A stretch of 64,000 nucleotides of DNA, taken from positions 124,001 to 188,000 of the forward strand of contig JABTUA010000002.1 in the NCBI GenBank assembly GCA_015075635.1, read 5' to 3'. This DNA is from Polyangiaceae bacterium. Lineage in GTDB: Bacteria > Myxococcota_A > Polyangia > Polyangiales > Polyangiaceae. Shown here one piece after another: positions 8,325 to 17,434 of this stretch. The translations under genes and the position numbers were made by a program. Below the pieces are notes generated by a model. That model was given only the letters and a program-made list of their open reading frames with translations, was not told where the DNA came from and ran no database searches. Each line of letters starts with the position of its first letter. Position 1 is the stretch's first letter.

Positions 8325-9437
8325 CTACTTCGACGGCGGGTCGGCGGATGGATCGGGCGACGGCGACCAATTCAGTCCTTTCGTGGCGGTCACCTCTTCG
8401 TTGGTTGGCTCGCGACCCTCCGTCCGCTGCACCGCAAACAACTTGTTGTAGGAGAACTGGTCTGTGCCCGGATTCAGCTTAAGCGCAACGAGGTAGCCCT
8501 CGCGAATGTACGCCCCGAAGCTGTTCTGGGCGTCCACGATCAGGTGCACGATGTACCTTGGGTGATCTGCGTAGACGATGCGGGCCTTCTCGAACGAAGC
8601 AGACCCTGGTGCTTTGAGGCTCTCCAGAAGGAGCTGTTTGGCGTCCGCAATCGCGTCTTCGTGATCTTTCGGGGTGCCCCGTCGAGCCGCTTCAGCCTGC
8701 GCCGCAGCGCGAGCTTGCATCAGCTTCGCAAAACCGGGATTGGCGCGAATCTCGGACTGAAGCTGTCCCACCAGGTCGTTTAGCCCCGCGCGCCGCAGAA
8801 GACCCGCCCTCGTCTCGATGAACTCGACTGCTTCGGCCACGCGATCTTGCCGAAGATCCGACCGGACGCGCTCGGTGGCGATGCTGGTCATCTTCACGCG
8901 CACTTCGACGCGTCGCGACTCGCTGGACTCACGTTCGTACGCGACTGCGTACCACTCAAGGCGCTCCGTTGCGACCGTAGCCAACTCGGCGCGCCGGTAT
9001 GCATCTCTGCGCTGGTAGAAGTCGCTCTCGCGATAAGCTCCAAGTCCGGTCGTCATGCCGCAGACGAGCAGCACGAGCAGCACGGATGCTGCGATTGCCA
9101 CGACAACAAGGCGCGATGAACTTGACTTGGCCGTTGCCGGCGACCCCGCCACATACGGTGCCGGTACATAGGCCGGCGTGGCGGGTTGCACGAAGTCCAT
9201 TGGAGCGGGCGCGGCCTGCGCAGGCAGTGCTTCGTGCGCGGCAAGCGCAGCGCTCGCGCCAGACGCGAATGCTGCGCGGAACACCTCTACGCTGAGGATC
9301 GGGCACCAGGCGTCTCCGAGTCGGCAGACCTCCGCGTCTGTAGGAATCTTGCCCGCTCTGATGCCCCGCAAGACCAGCTCATCATCGACCGGGCCAACGG
9401 GCTCCGAATTGCCGCTACGAACGTACCAGCCGGGCAT
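8325..9437 (-). CDS. GYF_2-domain membrane protein
   Basis: A 370-residue protein starting MPGWYVRSGN. Residues 2-55 match the bacterial GYF_2 domain (GWYV...GPV, then ELVLRGIRAGKIPTDAEVCRLGDAWCPI), a fold thought to bind proline-rich peptides. A Pro/Ala-rich linker (60-105) leads to one membrane helix (109-130). The rest is a mostly helical, presumably periplasmic region and a C-terminal mixed domain (KAPGSASFEKARIVY...). In myxobacteria such proteins often sit near kinases, but not here. Function unknown. Confidence 0.75.
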   Translation of the reverse strand: MPGWYVRSGNSEPVGPVDDELVLRGIRAGKIPTDAEVCRLGDAWCPILSVEVFRAAFASGASAALAAHEALPAQAAPAPMDFVQPATPAYVPAPYVAGSPATAKSSSSRLVVVAIAASVLLVLLVCGMTTGLGAYRESDFYQRRDAYRRAELATVATERLEWYAVAYERESSESRRVEVRVKMTSIATERVRSDLRQDRVAEAVEFIETRAGLLRRAGLNDLVGQLQSEIRANPGFAKLMQARAAAQAEAARRGTPKDHEDAIADAKQLLLESLKAPGSASFEKARIVYADHPRYIVHLIVDAQNSFGAYIREGYLVALKLNPGTDQFSYNKLFAVQRTEGREPTNEEVTATKGLNWSPSPDPSADPPSK

Positions 9438-9497
9438 TAACCCACCTACGCCAAAGGATATCACCGGCTCGCGAGAGTTGAACTAATGGCGAGGAGG

Positions 9498-10973
9498 CTA
9501 CCTTAGTGGCTTCATCTTCGAGGTCGATGCGCCAAAACGGGGCAACTTGGCAGCCATCGCGCGAGACCGCAATGCCGACCAATCGATCGTGCACGCCGAC
9601 GTATCAAGTCTCCTCGCGAATCGGTCAGCCGCAGCCATTGCGTCCGCCTTCGCTTCCCCGTCTACCACGCCGTAGATGTAGCGGGCGGCTGCGAGCGAGA
9701 GGGCGTTTGCGGGGCAGTCATCGGGTTCCTTCGCCTGCGTTTCCCCCTCGTTGTTCGTTGCCTGGGCTCGGGCTCTTTCCGCCTCCCGTTTGTACCAGGG
9801 CAGGAGCGCGCTCAAGTTGGCCGTGAACCGCACGCCATCCCATTGCTCGATTCCGCGTACCTCGACGATGTTGGCGGCCAATGAGCGGCACATGGTGTCC
9901 GAGCAATCGTACGCTTTCATCGAAAGAATCGGGTAGGTGAACTCAGGTACGCCGTCACCGTCCCAGTCCTGGTGTGTGTAGGGGCGTTTCGGCACGGCCT
10001 TGGGGCGCGACCATCGGCCGTTCGAAAATCTCAGCACGATGTCGTCGTCTCTGCGACCCGAACAGTTCGCGCCACAGATGATGTCTTGGAACACGAGCGT
10101 GTCGGGTTCACCTCCGGTTAGCGAGAGCACGGGCCGGCAAGCCCTCCACTCCTGCTCTTGAGTGCCGAGGAGTGTGATGACCCGGTCACGAGTCATGATG
10201 TCCGTGCGAGCGTAGTGGATCGGCAGGCCCAGTCCCTCAGGCCCCTTGTTGGTTTCGGTTGGCTCGTACTCGACGATGGCACCCATGTCCCCCGGCAGGT
10301 CGGTACGTTTGGTCGCGCGCCAATCGGCAGCGGCCGCCGCTCCCGTCTCGGTGATCTTCGCTTCGAGCTGCGGGTCAGTGCTCCGTGGAAGATCGGGGCA
10401 CGCCGGTTCTTTTGGCGTTGGCGGCGCAGGCTCCGGCCAGATCTGTTGAGCCAAACTTGGATCCGCCAGCTTCACGTCCGCCTTGATGCGGCTCTCGCAG
10501 GTGTCGCGGTCCTCGGCTGTACCGCACTCCTTCACGAGCCGGTGCGCGCACATGAGCGGAACGGAGGATTCACATGACGATGTGCAACCCTTGATGTCGC
10601 CCGTCTCCGAGACCTTGCAGGTGTGTTTGCAGTCGCGCTTCTCGCGCTTCACGCACCCCGCGAACGACTCATCGACTAGCGGTTCGCTTTTCGCGGCAGC
10701 GGTGCGAGGACGGCTGCTGTTCCACCCCTCGATGCATTGGGCCTTGACGGAATCCTGAGCGCGCGCCTCGCACTGTTGGTCGCTCTCGCACTTCTCTCGC
10801 TTCCGGTGCTCGACGCTGGCGCAGAAGCGCGCGCATTCGCCGTCTCCGTCGCAGATAGCGGAGTAGGTGTCGGGGCTCGCGGCCGGCAGGGACTCGACGC
10901 ATTGGGTGGTCAGGACGCCGATGGCGAGCACTGCCGCTTCGCTGAACCTCCTCGGTCTGCGCGGATGGGGCAC
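9498..10973 (-). CDS. Cys-rich putative lipoprotein
   Basis: About 491 residues from a GTG at 10973. The start gives a basic n-region (PHPRRPRRFSE), a hydrophobic core AAVLAIGVL and the lipobox-like TTQC, so export and lipidation are likely. The N-terminal 150 residues contain many evenly spaced cysteines (CDGDGECARFCASVE, CKHTCKVSETG, CTSSCESS) and probably form a disulphide-rich domain. A Pro-rich spacer follows. The C-terminal half has FG-GAP-like phrases (DIVLRFSNG, HQDWDGDGVPEFTYP) suggesting a calcium-binding repeat. No family named. The frame stays open into IS91 copy 2, but the coding character begins at this start. Confidence 0.65.
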   Translation of the reverse strand: MPHPRRPRRFSEAAVLAIGVLTTQCVESLPAASPDTYSAICDGDGECARFCASVEHRKREKCESDQQCEARAQDSVKAQCIEGWNSSRPRTAAAKSEPLVDESFAGCVKREKRDCKHTCKVSETGDIKGCTSSCESSVPLMCAHRLVKECGTAEDRDTCESRIKADVKLADPSLAQQIWPEPAPPTPKEPACPDLPRSTDPQLEAKITETGAAAAADWRATKRTDLPGDMGAIVEYEPTETNKGPEGLGLPIHYARTDIMTRDRVITLLGTQEQEWRACRPVLSLTGGEPDTLVFQDIICGANCSGRRDDDIVLRFSNGRWSRPKAVPKRPYTHQDWDGDGVPEFTYPILSMKAYDCSDTMCRSLAANIVEVRGIEQWDGVRFTANLSALLPWYKREAERARAQATNNEGETQAKEPDDCPANALSLAAARYIYGVVDGEAKADAMAAADRFARRLDTSACTIDWSALRSRAMAAKLPRFGASTSKMKPLR

Positions 10974-11123
10974 GAGCGAAGGATACCACTGTGAGCAGCC
11001 ATGGATGGGCCTCGCGCGGGAAGATGTCTGTCCGGCCGCCCCCTGTTTGCCCCGGCCGAAAACGCGATCAAAACCTTTCAGGAAACTCGGTACACTGCGT
11101 TCCGTGAGGTGGAGGAAAGCAAG
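10974..11123. other. 150-bp gap before IS91 copy 2
   Basis: No convincing gene. A short plus-strand frame entering the element (...AENAIKTFQETRYTAFREVEESK) may be the broken start of an interrupted gene, but it is too short to decide. CAAG directly precedes the element at 11120-11123. Confidence 0.4.
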
Positions 11124-12923
11124 CGCGTAGGAGTTTCCATCTGTCAAAACCCACCGAGTCCAAGATACGCGGCGGCGGAGCTCGGGTCGAGTGCTGCCCG
11201 CGAACCCTCGCGCGGCGGGCGTCCGACGCAGCTCGGCAGAGATTCTCCGCGTCGCCGGCTGCGCAGGGCACAGCTCCGCCTTCGGCGAGGCGCTCACCGA
11301 CGTCTCACTCCTTCCCGAACCCCAACATCAACTGCTCGGGCACGCTAACGCCGACACGGGTCGCAGGCGGGGCCCTCGGGCCGAGGCCATGCTCCGCGAG
11401 CAGGCGGGTGATCTGGGCGCGGGTGTTGGCGACCTCGGCCCAGCGCATGGGCCCCGAGCAGCGCGGGCAGGTCTCCACGTCGGCGGCGAAGACGTGAGCG
11501 AGGAGCCAGGCCCACCGCTTTCGGGGTGCGGGCGCGTCGTCCGTGTCGCCGATCAGCTCGAGCTGATCGCCGCGAGCAGGCGGGGGCTTGTTCGCGGTCG
11601 CGTCGTCGAGCGCGGGCGTGGGCACGACGAGACGCCGGCGCGAGGAGTGGCTCGAGAGTACGCCGAAGTACCGGAGCAAGTGGAATCGCGGCGGGGGCAC
11701 AGCAGCGACGAGCCGCGGGATGAGGTCAGCTGGCTCGAACACGAGCGCTCGCGTGCCGTCGCGCCACACCTTCTTGAACGTCAGCTCGAGCTTGCCGTCC
11801 GCGCGGCGCTCGAGGCGGTCCTGCGCGACGGGGGGGCGCGTGATGTACTTGCAGAGCCGCTCCACGCGACGGCGGTCCCGCCCGTCCACGACCTGCACGG
11901 CGTGGATGTTGATACCGCGCACCTCTGCGATGGGCTGGTCGGTCGCATCGACGGCGCGGGGGCGCGCGGGTGGGTCGGGCGAGGCGATGAGGCGAAGCGG
12001 CGGCTGGCCAGCGCGGTCGCCGCTCACGGAGAGGCCCTGCGCGGCGGCGGCGTAGCAGGCGGCCAGGCCAGGCTCGTCGAGGGCGAGCTCTGGTGGCGTG
12101 TCCTCGACGAGCTCGGGGTCGAGGCTCTTGCCGTGCGCTCGGAGGAGCTTCTCGACGCGAGCGGCGGTGCGCGCGGCCACCTCGGCGATGTCGGTTCGCG
12201 TGGGCGTGTCGAGCTCGCGAAACTCGAGCGGCGAGCGCGGGTCGTCGTTCTCGTGAACGTAAACGCCGTCGAGCACCAGCGAGTGGAAGTGGACGTTCAG
12301 GCGCAGCGCGCTGTCCGTCCTCTGCACCGCGGCCACGCCGCCCGTGTGCGCGTCTGCGACGCTCGCTAGCCCGAGCTGGCGCTTCGCTCGCCAGCGCAGT
12401 GAGCGGTCCACCTCTGCCATGAACGCGCTCACCACCTCGGCGCAGAGCTTCCGGTCGTAGCCGAGCAAGGCTCGCAGTCCCCAGGGCAGTGAGCAGATCC
12501 AATGGCGAATGGGCACGCGCGGCAGGACGCTCTGCTCCAAGTGGACGGCGGTGTCCGCCATCCGCCGACCGAGGCAGGAGGGGCAGAATCCGCGCTGTTT
12601 GCAGGAGAAGGCGACGAGCTCGGAGTAGCCGCACTCGCGACAGACCAGATGCAGACACCCGTGCTCGAGACGCCCGCAGCGAAGGTACTCCTCGAACTCC
12701 TTCACCACGAAGCGCGGCAGTCCGCCGTGCTCCTCCGCGCGCTCGAGGAACGCCGGCCAGTGCTCCGCCACCGTCTGGTAGAGCACGGTCCTCTCCGGCC
12801 GGTGGCGGAAGCGCGAGCGCTCGGGCTGTGCGAGCGCATGTGCAGGGTGGCCCACGCCACTGCCGCCTCAGCGAGCGGCGTGCCAGCCAGGTGAACCCAA
12901 AACCCCGCTGTTTCGCTCGCTCA
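11124..12923 (-). mobile_element. IS91-type element, copy 2 (1,800 bp)
   Basis: Boundaries are set by where copies 2, 3 and 4 stop matching: the left edge begins cgcgtaggag and the right edge ends gctcgctca. There are no long terminal inverted repeats and no target duplication, as expected for IS91. The transposase 3' end lies at the left, beside CAAG (CTTG on the element's own strand), one of the tetranucleotides reported next to oriIS in IS91. The right edge cuts the HerA-like gene. Confidence 0.92.
11305..12855 (-). CDS. IS91-family rolling-circle transposase
   Basis: A 516-residue protein from a GTG at 12855. The N-terminal zinc-binding module of IS91 transposases is present (Cys72, Cys75, Cys85, Cys91 and Cys94, as CRECG and CKQRGFCPSC). 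The HUH nuclease motif is His189-Phe-His191 in NVHFHSLVLDGVY. The candidate catalytic tyrosine is Tyr337 in RLCKYITRP. The family signature RFHLLRYFGVLSSHSSRR lies near residue 400, and a second CPRC pair near 466. It nicks one strand at the element's origin end and moves it by rolling-circle transfer. Only one tyrosine stands at the usual place, as in ISCR-type members. Confidence 0.93.
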   Translation of the reverse strand: MGHPAHALAQPERSRFRHRPERTVLYQTVAEHWPAFLERAEEHGGLPRFVVKEFEEYLRCGRLEHGCLHLVCRECGYSELVAFSCKQRGFCPSCLGRRMADTAVHLEQSVLPRVPIRHWICSLPWGLRALLGYDRKLCAEVVSAFMAEVDRSLRWRAKRQLGLASVADAHTGGVAAVQRTDSALRLNVHFHSLVLDGVYVHENDDPRSPLEFRELDTPTRTDIAEVAARTAARVEKLLRAHGKSLDPELVEDTPPELALDEPGLAACYAAAAQGLSVSGDRAGQPPLRLIASPDPPARPRAVDATDQPIAEVRGINIHAVQVVDGRDRRRVERLCKYITRPPVAQDRLERRADGKLELTFKKVWRDGTRALVFEPADLIPRLVAAVPPPRFHLLRYFGVLSSHSSRRRLVVPTPALDDATANKPPPARGDQLELIGDTDDAPAPRKRWAWLLAHVFAADVETCPRCSGPMRWAEVANTRAQITRLLAEHGLGPRAPPATRVGVSVPEQLMLGFGKE

Positions 12924-12946
12924 GTTTTCCGAAGCCCCAGAAACAC

Positions 12947-15900
12947 GTGAAGGTCACGCGCTCCATCAAGGTAGCGGATCTTCAGTCCCTTGAAGAGGGG
13001 ACCTACTACGTGAGGATCGACGGCTACGACACCGACGGCGCCCTGCTGACGCATGCGCCTCGGCGAGTGGACGCGAACGATCCAAGCAGCCGCGCGGAGA
13101 ACGAAACGGAGAGGTTTCTCGTCGTTCGGGGCGCTGAAGGCGTCGAGCCCGATGAGGTACGTGCAACCTTCGCAGCGTCGTTGCTCGACGCCTGGGTGCG
13201 AGTTGCCCAGCGGTCGCTCGGGCCGAAGCAGAGGGAGTTGGTCCCCAACCGCGCGGAGGTGAGGGGCGAATGGGATGAGCCCATGGGTGCACCGCTCAAG
13301 GGCGACGTGCACTTCGAGCTTCGCGGTGATGGATTCACTGGTTTTTCGGTGATTGTGCCCTCGCTGCTCCGTCGAATCGAGAAGGAGATCCTCCAGCATC
13401 CAGGTCAGCTTGGGGTCTACACGCTGTCCTTCGTTGACGCCCGTTCTCTTTCGGACGTGGAGGTGAGAAGGAAAGAAGTGGTGTCCCTCGGCGACAGCCC
13501 CGAGGCCGCGGTCTTCCTCGAGAGTCGTGAGGCCCTGTTCCTGGCCATAAGCGAGCATCACCTTCAGCGCGACGGTGACGCCGGCGAGGACATCGCCCGC
13601 CGAGCGGGTCTCGTCGAGAGTGTCGATCTTGGCCCACTCCGCGAGCTGGTTGAGCGTTATGCCGAGGCGTATGTGAAACTCGCAGGGCTGTCCGTCGCCG
13701 CTGATCGAGCGGCTTCCGCTGCCAGTGTTGTGCGAGCACTCGGACACCTTGACGTCATCGAGCTGCGGTGGCGCCACAGCCCTGGCGACCCTGGCAGGGC
13801 GCTGCTGGTCGCCCCGACGCATCCCGTTCGGCTGCTGTGGCACTTTCGGCATACCCAGGTCTGTGCCGACGCAGTCCAGGCGTGGGAAGAGCAGACCAAG
13901 CAGGCGCCGGACTGGCGTCAGCTCACCGATCAGCTGCGAGAAGACTTGCTTCCAATGAATCTTCCGATGGTGCTCTTCGACCGGCGCGGGCGTGGATATG
14001 TCGAGCACACTCCGCTCACGCAGTTCTGGCCGCTCTACCTACCCGATCGCGGAGAGGGAGATCTTCCGATTGATGCAGTCGCGACGCGGGACCGAGTGCT
14101 GTCGCACATGGGCGTGCGAGACCGGAATATCGCGCTGACTACGGTGGACACGTGGGATGTCGCGTCCCGCCTCTACGAGTACCTGGAGCAGCATCCGTAC
14201 GTCGACCAGTTGAGGTTAAACGTGTTCAATCCTGGCGACGGTCGGCTTGTTGCCGACGTGCTCCGGTACCTGGAGGAGATTCGCCTCTACGACGATAAAG
14301 GTCAGCTTCGTCCAACCCCCCCGTCGCTGCGATACGCCGTGCAGCTGTTCGCGGCCGCGGAGTTCGTGGACACGACGGGAGACGGTCTCGAGGGATTGCT
14401 TGACCCTGAACGGCAGGTCGGCAGCGATGACGAGTTCACACTCGGAACCAACAATCATCTTTTGCCGAAGTTGGTCTTCGCTCGTTGCCCGGTGGGTGAG
14501 TTTCTCCAGAATCCCGAGCGCTTCCCGGCGCACGTTTCGATTCTGCTCGAGCAGTTCGTGGTGCACAGCCGAGTCGGGCGTGTCGACGACCTCCGCCGCG
14601 GTTCCTACGTCGGTGGGCTGGTGCAGGAGCCGGAGACGCGTGTGGAACACCAGGCCCCGTCCCATTTCGGTTGGGTGAAAGGCCTTTGTCCGCTGGCGCG
14701 ACCGGGGGCGACTGATCAGGAAGCGTTGCTTCAGTCGGCCGTTGCGGGTGCGCAGCGCGTTCAGGCCAGTCTCGCCACGGGGCTCCCGGTCGATGCGACA
14801 CTTGCCCCAGTCGTTGCGCTTCAACTGGACCCGGCTGGGCAAGCCCTCCTGAAACAGGTTCACGATGTTTCAGATTGGGTGCTCACACTCGACCGAAACC
14901 TCGGCCTCGACTACTTCGACAGCCCCTCGTCTGCACGAGAAGCTGGGTATCTCTTGGACTTCGCGCCGGAGTATCTTCACGAAGACCGGCAGCGCATCCT
15001 GCTCACGACGCGAAGTCACGTCGAGCTCGAGAACCTCGTTCGCCCGATCATGACCCGTTACGGACTTCCAGTCGAACCGGGCGATGAGGTGCTGGTGTTG
15101 GAGACGCTCCGGTCGCTCTCAGGTCGGCTTGCCCTCAAGCTTGAGGGGGGACGTAACCAGGCGGCGGAGGTGGTTGGACTGTTGCTTGCTAGGTGGTTGC
15201 TGGAACGCGTCGGGCTCCTCGAACAGCGTGTTGTAATACCGCTCGATGCACATCGATCCTGGTTCGACGACGACGGTACCGCGCAACGACGAGCGGACCT
15301 GCTGCTGGTCGGGTTTCAGGAGCCGAACATGCTGCGCTTCGACATCGTCGAGGTGAAACTTCGTGAGGAGCTGAATCCAAGTGCGCGGAGCGATCTGTAC
15401 GCTTCGATGCGCCGCCAGACAGAGAGTACGGCCGAGCAGCTCCGCACGCTGTTCGCGCAGGACCTGTACCCACAGCCCCGCGCCGACGGAGCGCTGCGCT
15501 CCAAGGAGCTCGCCAGTGCGCTTTCCTTCTATGTTCGACGCGCGAGGCGCTATGAGCTGCTGTCGCCGGAGGAGACCGAGCGAGCGCTCAGCATGCTCGA
15601 GCGCTTGGACGAAGGGTATGAGCTCGACATTCGCTCCCTCGGCGTCGTCTTCGAGCACAAGGGCCACGGCCTCCACGTCGATGAGGAGGAGCCTGGCTTC
15701 ACAGTCCATCGTTTCGGTGGGGACAAAGCGCGGCAACTTTTGGCGGATGCTGCGGGGCGTCTGGTCGACCGCAACTCCCGCCTCAGCGAGCGCCAGGGCG
15801 GGTCCTACCGACCTCCACCGTCGTCCGTGGACCGCAGTGCCGAGGCTGCTGCCCTCCGCGATGACGAACTGACGCTATTCCGCAACGCACTGGTCACCGG

Positions 15901-17425
15901 GGTGGCGCAAGCTGCCTACCCCGCGCCGCCGCGCACGGCCGCGCCGTCCATCCGCGACAGCCAACGTGCACCGGCGTACCAACCGAAGGCCCCGCCGGAG
16001 ATTTCGACCCCGAGCGCAGCCCCGCCACCGCCTGCTCCGGCTGCTTCCGCCGTGTCCCTCGGCCCCACCCAACCTCCTATGTCGCCAGGCCCACCCTGCT
16101 CGGTCGGGACCCTGCCGTCGGCGGAGGCACCCCCAGCTCAGGCTCCACCCGCGGCGCCCGCTGCACAGCCAGAACCAACCCCACACCCCGTCGAACCAGC
16201 GACCGCACCCGCGAGCATTGCCGACATCCTCATCGGGGCCACCGAGTTTTCGCCACAATATGGCGTGATTGGCGCGAGCGGTTCGCACAAAGTCGCGGTG
16301 GACCTGAATGGCTGCAACACGATCAGCTTGTTCGGCGTTCAGGGCTTCGGGAAGTCCTACACTTTGGGGGTGATTGCGGAGATGGCATCTGTTTCGGTGC
16401 CGGGCATCAACGTGCTGCCGTCGCCGCTCGCGACCGTCATCTTTCACTACCACAAGAGCGACGCCTACGAACCCGAGTACGCGTCGGCGGTCGCACCGAA
16501 TCGAAAGCAGAGCGAAGTCGATCGACTTCTGCTCGAGTACGGTGCCCGCCCAGCCGGACTCCGGGACGTGGTGCTGCTCGTGCCAACAGCCAAGGTCGAG
16601 CAGAGGCGTCGCGAGTACCCTGGGGTGACGGTTGAGCCAATCACGTTCGCTTCTGCAGAGCTCGACACCGAGGCATGGAAGTTCCTGCTCGGAGCCTACG
16701 GCAACGACTCCCTCTACATCCGGCAGCTCGTCGCGATCATGCGGCGTCACCGGAATGCGCTGACGCTAGACAAATTCCGTCAAGATGTTGCCGCAGCTCA
16801 GCTCGCGCCTGCCGCGCAACGGCTCGCCGATGATCGGATTAACCTCGCAGAACCGTACATTGACGACAGCAAGCGACTCGGTGTGCTGCTGCGGCCCGGC
16901 CGCACCGTCATCGTTGACCTGCGCGACGAGTGGATCGAAAAGGATGAGGCGCTTGGCCTCTTCGTCGTAATGCTCAGGATCTTCGCGGCGACGAAGTTCG
17001 ATGGGCACGAGTTCAACAAGCTCGTCGTGTTCGACGAGGCGCACAAGTACATTACCGAATCGGACCTGATCGGGCAGGTGGTCGAGACGATCCGAGAGAT
17101 GCGGCACCAAGCCACCAGCGTTGTGATCGCGAGTCAGGACCCGCTGTCGGTGCCCCGCGCTGTGATCGAGCTCACCTCCGTTCTCATCCTCCATCGGATG
17201 ACGTCACCCCAGTGGCTGAAGCACCTGAAAAGCGCGATCGTCGCGCTCGAGGGAGTTTCCGAGGGCCACTTGGCCGCGTTGGCGCCCGGCGAGGCATTGA
17301 TTTGGGCGCAGAGAGCGACGGACAAGCGCTTTTCGCTGCGTCCCCAAAAGCTGCACGTCCGGCCGCGGTTCACGCAACACGGCGGAGGGACCAAGACGGC
17401 CGTTGCAGGCGCAACGGTCCGGTGA
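12947..17425 (+). CDS. HerA/FtsK-type ATPase with PD-(D/E)XK-like motif, N-terminus lost
   Basis: At least 1,492 residues. The frame is open back to the edge of IS91 copy 2 (12924) and the first residues read like the inside of a domain, so the GTG at 12947 is only the first possible start. A nuclease-like motif (RADLLLV ... DIVEVKLRE; Asp784, Glu802, Lys804) is followed by a Pro/Ala-rich linker (about 1000-1090). The C-terminal ATPase has Walker A GVQGFGKS (about 1130) and Walker B LVVFDEAHKYI (about 1360), with SQDPLSVP beyond. Such large HerA-like ATPases occur in anti-phage and phosphorothioate-dependent restriction systems (DptH type); that link is inference. Nine bases separate it from the next gene. 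Confidence 0.75.
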   Translation: MKVTRSIKVADLQSLEEGTYYVRIDGYDTDGALLTHAPRRVDANDPSSRAENETERFLVVRGAEGVEPDEVRATFAASLLDAWVRVAQRSLGPKQRELVPNRAEVRGEWDEPMGAPLKGDVHFELRGDGFTGFSVIVPSLLRRIEKEILQHPGQLGVYTLSFVDARSLSDVEVRRKEVVSLGDSPEAAVFLESREALFLAISEHHLQRDGDAGEDIARRAGLVESVDLGPLRELVERYAEAYVKLAGLSVAADRAASAASVVRALGHLDVIELRWRHSPGDPGRALLVAPTHPVRLLWHFRHTQVCADAVQAWEEQTKQAPDWRQLTDQLREDLLPMNLPMVLFDRRGRGYVEHTPLTQFWPLYLPDRGEGDLPIDAVATRDRVLSHMGVRDRNIALTTVDTWDVASRLYEYLEQHPYVDQLRLNVFNPGDGRLVADVLRYLEEIRLYDDKGQLRPTPPSLRYAVQLFAAAEFVDTTGDGLEGLLDPERQVGSDDEFTLGTNNHLLPKLVFARCPVGEFLQNPERFPAHVSILLEQFVVHSRVGRVDDLRRGSYVGGLVQEPETRVEHQAPSHFGWVKGLCPLARPGATDQEALLQSAVAGAQRVQASLATGLPVDATLAPVVALQLDPAGQALLKQVHDVSDWVLTLDRNLGLDYFDSPSSAREAGYLLDFAPEYLHEDRQRILLTTRSHVELENLVRPIMTRYGLPVEPGDEVLVLETLRSLSGRLALKLEGGRNQAAEVVGLLLARWLLERVGLLEQRVVIPLDAHRSWFDDDGTAQRRADLLLVGFQEPNMLRFDIVEVKLREELNPSARSDLYASMRRQTESTAEQLRTLFAQDLYPQPRADGALRSKELASALSFYVRRARRYELLSPEETERALSMLERLDEGYELDIRSLGVVFEHKGHGLHVDEEEPGFTVHRFGGDKARQLLADAAGRLVDRNSRLSERQGGSYRPPPSSVDRSAEAAALRDDELTLFRNALVTGVAQAAYPAPPRTAAPSIRDSQRAPAYQPKAPPEISTPSAAPPPPAPAASAVSLGPTQPPMSPGPPCSVGTLPSAEAPPAQAPPAAPAAQPEPTPHPVEPATAPASIADILIGATEFSPQYGVIGASGSHKVAVDLNGCNTISLFGVQGFGKSYTLGVIAEMASVSVPGINVLPSPLATVIFHYHKSDAYEPEYASAVAPNRKQSEVDRLLLEYGARPAGLRDVVLLVPTAKVEQRRREYPGVTVEPITFASAELDTEAWKFLLGAYGNDSLYIRQLVAIMRRHRNALTLDKFRQDVAAAQLAPAAQRLADDRINLAEPYIDDSKRLGVLLRPGRTVIVDLRDEWIEKDEALGLFVVMLRIFAATKFDGHEFNKLVVFDEAHKYITESDLIGQVVETIREMRHQATSVVIASQDPLSVPRAVIELTSVLILHRMTSPQWLKHLKSAIVALEGVSEGHLAALAPGEALIWAQRATDKRFSLRPQKLHVRPRFTQHGGGTKTAVAGATVR

Positions 17426-17434
17426 GGGGGTGCC

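Noticed and set aside
11726..14008. 760-residue minus-strand frame across the edge of IS91 copy 2
   Set aside because: It is a shifted frame of the transposase joined by chance to the antisense of the HerA-like gene.
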